A DNA stretch of 45,145 nucleotides from Candidatus Poribacteria bacterium. GTDB lineage: Bacteria > Poribacteria > WGA-4E > UBA9662. The translations under genes and the position numbers were made by a program. The notes beneath the pieces were generated by a model. It worked only from the letters and a program-made list of their open reading frames with translations. It had not been told where the DNA came from and did not search any database. Of the stretch, positions 17,106 through 25,857 are shown piece by piece. The stretch lies in contig PAQF01000025.1 of the NCBI GenBank assembly GCA_002709695.1, forward strand, positions 186,272-231,416, written 5' to 3'. The first letter of the stretch is position 1. Every line of letters begins with the position of its first letter.

Positions 17106-20100
17106 CTATTTTAGAATAACCATTTTCTTTATAGCATCATAGTGATTAGTAATCAATTCATAAAAGTAAATACCGCTTGCAACCTGCTCTCCAAAATCGT
17201 TTTGACCGTCCCAATAAATCGCATGCTCTCTTCGAGTATAATCACCAACGGGCTGAACACCTATATCAATGCGCCGAATTTGTTGACCAGTGGCATCATA
17301 AACCACAATCGTAACAGAAGATGGCTGACTGAGACGGTAAGGAATCCAGGTTTCTGGATTAAACGGGTTAGGATAATTTTGAATCAATTCTGTCTGAGAA
17401 GGAGTCTTTAAAGGTTCAATAGATCTATTCCAAACATTTGGCAACTTCACTAGATTCTGATCATCACCAACAACCGTTAACTCCTTAAATTGGAGTTCTG
17501 ATATATCATCAGTACGTGCGATGAAACGAAACTTCGCTAACGATCCTGTCCCCATGATGCTATCATCATCACCCGTAACCATATTAGCAACAATAATCTT
17601 CCTAGTCCCATAATTTGTTTCATAATCACGACTAATAAAGAACGAACGAGAAAGAGCTGGATTTGTCCCAAAGAGATCACCTTCCTGAACAGAATCTTCA
17701 ACCAATCCTAGAGATTTTGGGTCGTATTCAACTTCAAATGCATAACCTCGAACCCTGTTAAAGTCTACAACAAAACTCACATCGATAACGTCGTTCATTT
17801 GCACAACGTTAGGCGTAATTGGTGTACTCAGGCGAACAACATTGGTAATCACACTTGGTGCAGCTGCAGGGGGTGGTCCACTAGACGCAGTTGGAGGAAC
17901 GCCAAGTTTACCAAAGTTCCGTGCCAGAATCGAAAAATCGCTAAGATTCACCTTCCCATCATTATTAATGTCCGCATCCTCATCGAAAACCTCACTACCT
18001 TCAACAGTTCCAAAAACGGTCATCAAAGTACTCAAATCAGCAATATTTATACGGTTATCATTATCAACATCGCCACCAGTTAAACGCTGAGATTTCCCAT
18101 CCTGTGAATAGATATTAATATCCTGCAATTTGTCACCAGGAACCACTCGAAGCATATAAGAATTTGACCCAACAGCTTTAGATATATACTGGCCACGAAT
18201 ATATGACGGAGCTTTAGCAACTAATTCCCACGTGCCTGTTGGGATGCCATTAATGGTATAAGTACCATCAGGTTTTGGCGTTATTTGAATCCCTTCTAAG
18301 GCGGGATCCTCATCATTAGTAATACTAGTAATTACTTCCTGCTCAACACTAGCTTCAGCTTCTTCATTACCATTAGCCTTGGGTTTCGGTGCAGGAACTC
18401 CACTTAATCCTATCGGTATATCCTCCGTTTGACCAGGTCTCCGAAGAGCAAAGGTAACCAACGCTGAATGATCCTGACGACCCTCAAGCAAAATTTTCCC
18501 CGTTATGCTCGCATAAGGAACAACTTGGACACGAAGAGCAGGGTTAATTGCAATAGGAGAGATATCCTCCACATCACCATTTTCGTTAACAGCAACTACT
18601 GATGTGCTACGATTATTCGTGGCTTCATCAAAGTCGAACGAGATCGTAGTATTAATTGGACGTGTACCAAAATCCTTTTTAACCTTGAAACCAATTTTAG
18701 CTAGCGTGCGATACTCATTCAGTTTAATTATCGCAGTTGGATTCTTGACAACAATACTATAATCCAATTGATAACCACTAATTCCATTGGCCATACTATC
18801 TTCAATAGCATCCCCGTGATTATCATTTTCTAAGATCTCTTGCTGGTTCGTCTCGACATCATCGAGATCGAATACTAGCGTATTTTTGTAATTTTCGAGT
18901 TGCTGATCTGTAGGATTCTCAATCCCTTGCGCTCGTAATTCATCGACCGAAGAAAGCTGACGGAAAGGCTGATCAACGTTTCCAACTTGAAGAAAACGGT
19001 CATCAAAAGTAAGATACACACTAGCACCTGAAATGGCGACAGCTGGGCTACGAAGTTGTACAGCAACATCAAACTCCTCCCCAGGACCAACGACGAGAGC
19101 ATTAGGCCGTAATCGGATTTGAACCTTACGTATAGTCAACGCTCCTGAACTAATATCATATCCTTCATTACCACTACTATCAGCAATCCTGGCATAGATA
19201 TAATAGGAACCATTGAGATTAATACCATTATCCAACTCAAAAGATTGGATATCCCAAGAGTAACTCCCTTGTCCAATACTACTCGAAGCAGCAGACACCC
19301 CCTCAGCAACCGTACCAGACAAACTCGTGCTTTGGTTACCAATCGAATCAATTAGTATATCTACAGCCGAAGACGTTTTCCTTTGATGATAATATAGGTT
19401 TACCGAAACACCATTATTATCCAAATCCTCATTAAGCCACGAGATAGTAAATTCAGTAGTGGCTTTAGAACCTTCACGAATTGGAGAAATAAGTTTAATA
19501 AGAGGAGGATAGGTGATAATCACCTTCCCATCACTCCGAACCGCTTTTTGCTTGATTTGTTTCTCTGTTTTCGAGCCAGTGTCTCTATCACTAATAATTG
19601 CGTATATATAGACTCCATCTTTATTCTCTGGTACACGTGCGGTGGTGAAATCCCATTTATACTGTCCCAACGTACCATCATCATCTTCAGATAGATCAAC
19701 AACAATGAGCTCCGCATTTTCACTTAACGAAACAACATCGGCCGTTGATAGATCCAACGGGCTATAAAACAGATTAATTCTGGCATTACCCCGATTCTTT
19801 TTATCATTCCATTGAATTACCACAGAACCATCAGTCACGGCAATATCATCCTCTGGAGACAGGTTCAAGATATCAACATCATGCCGAACCTCAATTTTAC
19901 CAGGACTACGTGCAAGATCCGACGAGATCGCAGTAAAGTCCTCAATAATACCGTAAATTGTATAGATTCCTTCAGGGATTTCATGAGTATCCCACACAAT
20001 TGAAGTCACTTCACTTCCAACCGTTAAATTCACAGCATCTGGTTCATCAGTCCCAGCGGAAGCCGGCACAATAACACCTGCAGTACCAACAGCGACACTT

Positions 20101-21338
20101 GCTCTCAACTGATCGGCATCCTTCGGGCCATAGTTAGATTTTTCGGCATAATACAACATAATCTTCGCTTCAGGATTCGGACCAACCGCACTAAAATCGA
20201 TAATACCTTGATCATCAAAGCGAGTCGGTGGTAATCTATCCGGAACTAATATCTTCACCACAGGTTGTTCTGGCATTTTGGTGATAATTGGCCCCGTTGA
20301 ACTAAAATTCTCGCTCGGCCCCGCAGAACCAGATATACTAAAACCAAGAGCAGTTTCTGTTTCGATAATTATCCCTAATTTATCATTCTCTCTAGCAATT
20401 TCTTCAGACTCAACCTTTGCTACTAGTATGAAGTTGTTCGTCACTGGATCAGTTGAACCAAGCATCCCTTTGATTTCCTCATCCAAATCAAAAATCATTG
20501 TGACAACATCCGTCTGAACTTCACCGATGGCACTATCACTTTCATTAAACATCTTGAATGGTTCAGCGTCCCGATAAAGGCTCAAAGTTGCCACAGATTC
20601 ACGAACAAACGGAGGCTCAAATCGCAAAGAAAGAGACCGAAGTTTCTGGGTAACATCTGATTTTATTTCAATTGCCGCAAGTTCAATCGATTTTCCAAAC
20701 GATACTGGAACATTCTCTTTAAGAGCCGTTACCGTAATCGACTCAATCCCCCTGGCTATTGGCCCCTCTACCACTCTTTGGTCTGCTGGTGGCGCGACAG
20801 CCGCAGCTTGCAAAAAGAAAAAAGCATTATTACCAAAATTTAAAACTATTTGATCTCCACGTGCAGTTTGCTCAGGTTGAACGATCACAACCAGCAAGAA
20901 ATTACTAACTGTTTGTTCATCAAGAGTTCCAATTGGGTACCCCAATCCACGCTTCTGTAAATTCAGCAAAGCTCTACCGTTTTCATCTAACTTCCCGTCA
21001 GCAACAAATTCACCTGCATTCCTATCAGGGACCCCATCACTGTTAACATCGTCATAAAGCTCAATCCGATCAATAGCACTATCCTTCACGCCTTTGTTAC
21101 CTTGTTGATCTGGATTTTGATTCGAGACCCTTAGAAAAAACCATTGATCCTCATTTCCATCATCAGTAATGGAAATTTTTGCTGTAACGGCCTCTAAATC
21201 ACCCGGATCCACGATATTGTCGCTTGTTACAGGTTCTATTTTAATATCAGTGACAAGCCCCCAAGAAAGGCCTGTAATAAGAATCAAACTAGAAATACAG
21301 GTAACCGCCACCAGGAACTCTTGGGTTGTTTTCTTCAT
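17106..21338 (-). CDS. giant secreted protein with cohesin-like, regulatory, dockerin and C-terminal sorting-like domains
   Basis: This 1410-residue protein has a signal peptide (1-28). Residues about 30-730 are tandem beta-sandwich modules with repeated SYSWDI/KWDF-type strands. A cohesin-like domain lies at 739-938 (PGEEFDVAVQLRS, ASVYLTFDDRFLQV), a carboxypeptidase-regulatory-like domain at about 944-1080, and a dockerin with two calcium loops at 1086-1145 (DVDNDNRINIADL and DINNDGKVNLSDF). A proline-rich linker (1146-1161), a second cohesin-like domain (1162-1300) and a C-terminal 90-residue domain (1321-1410; NYPNPFNPETWIPYRLS, ending KKMVILK) follow. That last domain resembles FlgD-type Ig/type IX sorting tails and is common in Poribacteria. 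With both cohesin-like and dockerin modules it could polymerise or bind the other cohesin-like protein. A scaffold role is inferred. It sits between flgL and the transglycosylase. Confidence 0.85.
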   Translation of the reverse strand: MKKTTQEFLVAVTCISSLILITGLSWGLVTDIKIEPVTSDNIVDPGDLEAVTAKISITDDGNEDQWFFLRVSNQNPDQQGNKGVKDSAIDRIELYDDVNSDGVPDRNAGEFVADGKLDENGRALLNLQKRGLGYPIGTLDEQTVSNFLLVVIVQPEQTARGDQIVLNFGNNAFFFLQAAAVAPPADQRVVEGPIARGIESITVTALKENVPVSFGKSIELAAIEIKSDVTQKLRSLSLRFEPPFVRESVATLSLYRDAEPFKMFNESDSAIGEVQTDVVTMIFDLDEEIKGMLGSTDPVTNNFILVAKVESEEIARENDKLGIIIETETALGFSISGSAGPSENFSSTGPIITKMPEQPVVKILVPDRLPPTRFDDQGIIDFSAVGPNPEAKIMLYYAEKSNYGPKDADQLRASVAVGTAGVIVPASAGTDEPDAVNLTVGSEVTSIVWDTHEIPEGIYTIYGIIEDFTAISSDLARSPGKIEVRHDVDILNLSPEDDIAVTDGSVVIQWNDKKNRGNARINLFYSPLDLSTADVVSLSENAELIVVDLSEDDDGTLGQYKWDFTTARVPENKDGVYIYAIISDRDTGSKTEKQIKQKAVRSDGKVIITYPPLIKLISPIREGSKATTEFTISWLNEDLDNNGVSVNLYYHQRKTSSAVDILIDSIGNQSTSLSGTVAEGVSAASSSIGQGSYSWDIQSFELDNGINLNGSYYIYARIADSSGNEGYDISSGALTIRKVQIRLRPNALVVGPGEEFDVAVQLRSPAVAISGASVYLTFDDRFLQVGNVDQPFRQLSSVDELRAQGIENPTDQQLENYKNTLVFDLDDVETNQQEILENDNHGDAIEDSMANGISGYQLDYSIVVKNPTAIIKLNEYRTLAKIGFKVKKDFGTRPINTTISFDFDEATNNRSTSVVAVNENGDVEDISPIAINPALRVQVVPYASITGKILLEGRQDHSALVTFALRRPGQTEDIPIGLSGVPAPKPKANGNEEAEASVEQEVITSITNDEDPALEGIQITPKPDGTYTINGIPTGTWELVAKAPSYIRGQYISKAVGSNSYMLRVVPGDKLQDINIYSQDGKSQRLTGGDVDNDNRINIADLSTLMTVFGTVEGSEVFDEDADINNDGKVNLSDFSILARNFGKLGVPPTASSGPPPAAAPSVITNVVRLSTPITPNVVQMNDVIDVSFVVDFNRVRGYAFEVEYDPKSLGLVEDSVQEGDLFGTNPALSRSFFISRDYETNYGTRKIIVANMVTGDDDSIMGTGSLAKFRFIARTDDISELQFKELTVVGDDQNLVKLPNVWNRSIEPLKTPSQTELIQNYPNPFNPETWIPYRLSQPSSVTIVVYDATGQQIRRIDIGVQPVGDYTRREHAIYWDGQNDFGEQVASGIYFYELITNHYDAIKKMVILK

Positions 21339-21406
21339 ATTCCCTTCCTAAAAATACGTTATAAAATAAATTCAACCAGCACTAATCCAACATAAAGTAA
21401 GCTTTT

Positions 21407-22810
21407 TTAACTGAACATATTTAGCAAACTTGATGCTGACGACATCAACTGTGACCCTGTAGACAAACTTGCACTCAGAAGTGCTTGCTGTGTCTGATAC
21501 TCAACAAGCGCAGTTGTCATATCAATTTCTTCAACTTTCTGCAGAAACCCCTTTAGCCCGAGGATCTGATCTTCAAGCCTAGATCGCATGACGTGAAGAC
21601 GGTCTATCCGTGCACCAGCTTCAGTTTGGTGCACGGTGATCTGTTCAGTTGTGCGCTCTAACTTACTTGCCACTTCACCGATGGGGCCCATCCCACCATT
21701 ACGAACTGCATCTCGTAATTCAATTAAATGATCAAAAACTCTTTGAAAAACTATACTACCAGGAACTCCAGTAGGAATAAACGAATTACGCCCAACACGC
21801 TCCTGCTTGGTACCATTATCACCAACATACCGAACACCAATAATATCACCTATACCAACATCTTCATTCTTAAGAACCGCCGCACCTCTTTCCACAGAAT
21901 AACTCCGTTGTAAGGAATGCCTGAGCCTAATCACAGCTCGGTTTTCAAGAATATCCGTTTCTACACTTTCTACAATTATATCCTCGCCTCCATCAACGTC
22001 CTGAACCCTAATTTGTTGGCCCGCTTCAATCGTATTTTGCACTTGATCCAATGGAAGCACTAAAGAACCCACAGCAGCATCTTTGGTTAATGGCGTCACT
22101 ATTGACCCATCGGCATTTGAAATCTGTGCATTTCCATCAACGAAGTACGGCCTAGCCAACTGCCCTGTAACTGTAATCACAGATCGATCACCAACAACTT
22201 GGATTGATTCAATTAAAACTTTCTCGCTTACATCCCCACTAGACAAAACAATTTCGTCACCAGCATTAAAATTACTTCCGTCACCTGCAGAAACCTCTAA
22301 AGTTCGGAGGGAGGGGTTACTTAAAATAGTATATTGACGAGTAAAAGGTTCAGTTGAACCACGCTGTGTTTCAAACGCAACACCTTCAGTCTTGGTACCA
22401 GCAAATAAGGGAACACCAGCGAAATCAATATTTACCATGTCCACCACAGATTCAATTAACTGTCCAATCTCAGCAGAATAATATTTATAATCACTAGAAT
22501 TGTTGGTTTCAGACTGGGCCATATGAGCCAAATCCTGCGCTCGGAATAAAACATCTGAAACCCCTTGATAAGCCCCATTAGCCACATCTATCAAAGCTTC
22601 CGAATGCTCAGTATTTGAAACAAACTGCTCACTTTGATCAATGTTTGCTTTCAAATCCAATATACGATTTGCACGACCAGGATCCGCCGAAGGTTTATCA
22701 ACCTTAAGCCCTGTTGACAACTGCATTTGCGCTCTCTCTAAGGCTCCAAGCCGTGTCTCAATTCTTTTTTTGAGATTATTTCCTATCGTTTGCAGTGTTA
22801 CCTTTGGCAT
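21407..22810 (-). CDS. flgL: flagellar hook-associated protein 3 (FlgL) with inserted beta domains
   Basis: FlgL forms the junction between hook and filament. The N-terminal flagellin-like helices (residues 1-140; LSTGLKVDKPSADPGRA) and the C-terminal helices (about 355-467; VEYQTQQALLSASLSTGSQL) are typical. At 467 residues it is much longer than the usual 300 or so. The excess is a central region with two similar beta units at about 170-231 and 246-313 (each with an N/A-GD or AGQ turn, paired strands and Y.V..GA.). AGGAA lies upstream of the ATG. It follows flgK by about 70 bases. The beta units will sit on the outer surface of the junction if exported normally. Confidence 0.92.
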   Translation of the reverse strand: MPKVTLQTIGNNLKKRIETRLGALERAQMQLSTGLKVDKPSADPGRANRILDLKANIDQSEQFVSNTEHSEALIDVANGAYQGVSDVLFRAQDLAHMAQSETNNSSDYKYYSAEIGQLIESVVDMVNIDFAGVPLFAGTKTEGVAFETQRGSTEPFTRQYTILSNPSLRTLEVSAGDGSNFNAGDEIVLSSGDVSEKVLIESIQVVGDRSVITVTGQLARPYFVDGNAQISNADGSIVTPLTKDAAVGSLVLPLDQVQNTIEAGQQIRVQDVDGGEDIIVESVETDILENRAVIRLRHSLQRSYSVERGAAVLKNEDVGIGDIIGVRYVGDNGTKQERVGRNSFIPTGVPGSIVFQRVFDHLIELRDAVRNGGMGPIGEVASKLERTTEQITVHQTEAGARIDRLHVMRSRLEDQILGLKGFLQKVEEIDMTTALVEYQTQQALLSASLSTGSQLMSSASSLLNMFS

Positions 22811-22881
22811 TATTCACATTCCTAAAATTTAATCTAATTAAAGTTTTTCAATATAACTTGAATTACGGTGGAGCCATAAAT

Positions 22882-24360
22882 TTATCTTGGAGCCATACGA
22901 TTAATCACAGTATCTGTCATACCATCTATAGTTGTCATCAGACGTGCTGCTGCTTGAAAAACATTTTGAGCTATTAAGACATCAACTAACTCTTCATCAA
23001 TAGAAACACCAGAAATATCCTGATACCTCGAATCCAGTTGTTCTCTGATAAGTTCCGCACTTTTGAGTTGCCTAGCATTAGACTGAGTGCGTCCACCCAA
23101 CGTAACAACAGAAGAATTATAAAAATCGAAGACGTTTAACGTGTTGTCAGCAAATAACAAATTATCGCGAACTTGCACAATTTGGTTTGCAACACTATTA
23201 TCTCCCCGTGCCCCGCCTTGCCCAGCCGCAATATTATTTAGATTTGTCTTTATATCCCCAGTAAGGGCAATAGTAGCAGCAGCTCGCACAGGAGCCTCCA
23301 GAAGCACTTCTTCTGTCCCCGAAGCCACTGCCCCATCAGGCAAATTGAACTGAAAGAAAGATCTACCTGCTTCGCCATCCAAACCAGTACCATTTTGATG
23401 CATCCCATTAATTTCACGCGAAAGCTTGTAAGCAACCGAATCAAGATTCTTCATAAGTCCAGGTATAATCTCATCCTGAACATTAAGTAACCCACCGATT
23501 GCTCCCGACTCAACTCGAAGATCAGATAATCTCCCTACCCGGTTGGCCACTATCTTAGATAACTTTGTACTCCCACCGTCATTGTCCTTGCTCACAACCT
23601 GCAATTTATTAACTTCTTCCTGCCGAATAATTGCCGTCCCATCCAAAAAAAGCGATACTGTACCATCAGCATTCTCAAAAACTCTCACATCAACCAAATC
23701 TGCAATTTCGGATACAACACCATCACGCAAGTCCATAAGATCATGTGCCGGGAAAGGACCAACTTTTGATCTACCAATATCTTCGTGAACTTCAGCTAAC
23801 TGCTCTAAAAGCGAATTCACTCGATCAACCCGAATCTGAACATCTTCCGCGAACCCCGCCTGTATCAACTCTAATTCCTCGTAGGCACTTCTTAAATCAC
23901 CAGCTAAGGCTTCACCTTTGGCACGCAACTCCGCTCGAAACGCAGCATTAGGTGGTTCCTGAGCAAGAGTTTCCCAAGCATTAAAAAATTCGGATAAAGT
24001 AGAATTAAAACTGGACGAACCCGAAAACTCATTAAAAACCACTTCTATACGGCTTAAACCCAGTTCTTCAGATTCCAAACGCCCCAATCTTTGATCAACT
24101 TGCCGAATCTGATTTTCAACAAAGACATCACGACGCCTAGTAATAGTAGTTAGAGAAACCCCCGTACCCAGTTGAATCGCCCGGCTGAAAGCAGAAGGAC
24201 CTCTGTACGGCAACCCTGGAGTTGGCCGAATAACAGCAACCTGGCGGTGGTACGTTGGATCACCTGCACTGGATATATTCTGCTCACTAGTTTGGAGAGC
24301 AGACTGATAAGACTGCATGGTACGCCTGCTCATATCCAAAATACTAAAAAGATTCGACAT
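22882..24360 (-). CDS. flgK: flagellar hook-associated protein 1 (FlgK)
   Basis: FlgK is the first hook-filament junction protein. The 492-residue product begins with the rod/hook-type N-terminal helix (MSNLFSILDMSRRTMQSYQS, TSEQNISSAGDPTYHRQVAV). It continues with the FlgK-specific VSLTTITRRRDVFVENQIR and ends with a typical C-terminal helix (DVLIAQNVFQAAARLMTTID). AGGAG lies eight bases before the ATG. The order flgN-flgK-flgL is conserved. Length is within the family range. Confidence 0.95.
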   Translation of the reverse strand: MSNLFSILDMSRRTMQSYQSALQTSEQNISSAGDPTYHRQVAVIRPTPGLPYRGPSAFSRAIQLGTGVSLTTITRRRDVFVENQIRQVDQRLGRLESEELGLSRIEVVFNEFSGSSSFNSTLSEFFNAWETLAQEPPNAAFRAELRAKGEALAGDLRSAYEELELIQAGFAEDVQIRVDRVNSLLEQLAEVHEDIGRSKVGPFPAHDLMDLRDGVVSEIADLVDVRVFENADGTVSLFLDGTAIIRQEEVNKLQVVSKDNDGGSTKLSKIVANRVGRLSDLRVESGAIGGLLNVQDEIIPGLMKNLDSVAYKLSREINGMHQNGTGLDGEAGRSFFQFNLPDGAVASGTEEVLLEAPVRAAATIALTGDIKTNLNNIAAGQGGARGDNSVANQIVQVRDNLLFADNTLNVFDFYNSSVVTLGGRTQSNARQLKSAELIREQLDSRYQDISGVSIDEELVDVLIAQNVFQAAARLMTTIDGMTDTVINRMAPR

Positions 24361-24380
24361 ACATAACTCCTAACATAAAA

Positions 24381-24878
24381 CTAAATACGGTGATCAAACA
24401 TCCCCTTACCGACCGGCGACCGTAAGCTTCCATCATCCTCATAGGTCTCACCCGGCTCTTCAATCCGCGTAACTTGATCGATAAGGAAACTAACATACTC
24501 ATACTCGCTTAACAACAACTCTTTATTAGTCGCATTGACATACTCAAACTCTGTTCTTACACGCTGTACTTCATCAAAAATATCAACAAACTCAGATTTG
24601 AGGGGTTCTTCAGCTAATTCAATCAATGTAGCTGCATCCATGGATTTAGAACCTACATGGGGGAAAGCAGACAATTCAGCCAACAAATCATCACGTTCTA
24701 ACTCAACGCTATTGATTCTATAAATTAGCTTTTCCTTCTCAGAAATAATATCAGCGAGATCTTCAATTTTCCTTTCAACTAGGACCTGACGCTCCTGATA
24801 AAGCAACTCCAGAAGATTACTGTACTTCTCCAACTCATACTTAACTAAACTGTACAGATTCAAAAGGTGATCTTGCAT
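24381..24878 (-). CDS. flgN: FlgN-type export chaperone
   Basis: This is a 165-residue, mostly helical cytoplasmic protein placed immediately before flgK, the position of FlgN, the chaperone of FlgK and FlgL. It has the FlgN layout: an N-terminal helix LYSLVKYELEKYSNLLELLYQERQVLVERKIEDL, then SEKEKLIYRINSVELERDDLL, and a last long helix. A TTG at 24884 could start six bases earlier, but the ATG at 24878 fits the family better. A possible promoter lies at 24948-24976. No FlgM anti-sigma gene is seen beside it. Confidence 0.8.
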   Translation of the reverse strand: MQDHLLNLYSLVKYELEKYSNLLELLYQERQVLVERKIEDLADIISEKEKLIYRINSVELERDDLLAELSAFPHVGSKSMDAATLIELAEEPLKSEFVDIFDEVQRVRTEFEYVNATNKELLLSEYEYVSFLIDQVTRIEEPGETYEDDGSLRSPVGKGMFDHRI

Positions 24879-24947
24879 GTTCAATACCCAATTGCTATAG
24901 TCAAATTACTATACCCATAATATCGACCCACAACACACAAACTTTAT

Positions 24948-24976
24948 AATATACAACCTGAGATAACAACTAACAA
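24948..24976 (-). promoter_or_regulatory. possible internal promoter before flgN-flgK-flgL
   Basis: Minus-strand TTGTTA (24971-24976), a 17-base spacer and TATATT (24948-24953), in the 110-base gap between flgF and flgN. It could give separate, late expression of the hook-filament junction genes. Sequence match only. Confidence 0.4.
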
Positions 24977-24989
24977 CATGAATACTAAC

Positions 24990-25778
24990 TTATAATGTCA
25001 TTCCAAGTCGGGCAAGCTGAATGGCGTTACCAATAGTTGCATCCTGAGCCATCATTACCTTTTGGTTAGCTTGATAGGCACGTGTAATCGTGATCAAATC
25101 GACCATTTCAGTAACAACACTTACATTCGACATCTCAAGCGTACCTGTACGAATATTTGGGTTTTCAACTGAATCAACCGTGAGGTTTGGATCCGACGGA
25201 ACAAACATGCTATTACCAAGTTTCATAAGCTTATATGGTTTCAAAAAATCGACAACCTGCAAACGATCCACAAACTCTCCATCCACTAACACATTACCAT
25301 TGGGATCAATATCCACTTCACTACCAGTAACCTCAATTGGCCCCTTGTCCCCTAAAACCAAATGCCCTTCTGTGGTCACAAGCATTTTGTCAACATTCAA
25401 GACAAAATTCCCATTTCGCGTATAGGCTTGACCTACAGGAGCTTGGACTGTAAAAAAACCATCTCCTAAAATAGCCAAATCTAATGTGTTTCCAGTATTT
25501 TGATAATTCGCTGGTGCCACAAAATCATGCGCAGTTTCCGCAAAATTTGCGCCAGCACCCAATCTACCAACTTCGGGTCGGGGATCAACAATAAAGTTTT
25601 TCCCAATCCTTCGTGGATCATTAATCCGATTCAACAATACACTTGGAAAAGCCTTTGAAATAGCAATATCTCTTTTATAACCAGACGTATTCGCATTAGC
25701 CAGATTATTAGCAACGATCTCCTGACGTGAGGCTTCATTAAGCATTCCAGATGCAGAAATAAACAATCCACGAGTCAT
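24990..25778 (-). CDS. flgF: flagellar basal-body rod protein FlgF
   Basis: This proximal rod protein has 262 residues. The N-terminus MTRGLFISASGMLNEASRQE followed by IVANNLANANTSGYKRD is the conserved rod motif. The C-terminus (TLEMSNVSVVTEMVDLITITRAYQANQKVM) is the matching helix. It is distinguished from FlgG by its sequence and by the presence of a clear flgG at 33614-34390. AAGGAAG lies just before the ATG. Its position after flgE is unusual, because flgF and flgG are normally adjacent. Confidence 0.88.
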   Translation of the reverse strand: MTRGLFISASGMLNEASRQEIVANNLANANTSGYKRDIAISKAFPSVLLNRINDPRRIGKNFIVDPRPEVGRLGAGANFAETAHDFVAPANYQNTGNTLDLAILGDGFFTVQAPVGQAYTRNGNFVLNVDKMLVTTEGHLVLGDKGPIEVTGSEVDIDPNGNVLVDGEFVDRLQVVDFLKPYKLMKLGNSMFVPSDPNLTVDSVENPNIRTGTLEMSNVSVVTEMVDLITITRAYQANQKVMMAQDATIGNAIQLARLGMTL

Positions 25779-25796
25779 AAAAATCTTCCTTCTATC

Positions 25797-25843
25797 AGGA
25801 ATTAGCTCACAAAAACAATTTTAACTCTCATGAACTAATTCCT
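25797..25843. repeat. 9-bp perfect inverted repeat between flgE and flgF
   Basis: AGGAATTAG (25797-25805) and its complement CTAATTCCT (25835-25843) enclose 29 bases. On the coding (minus) strand the T-run precedes the hairpin rather than following it, so it is not a standard terminator for flgE. It could be an mRNA processing or stability hairpin ahead of flgF. Confidence 0.55.
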
Positions 25844-25857
25844 AAAAAAATTCGAGA

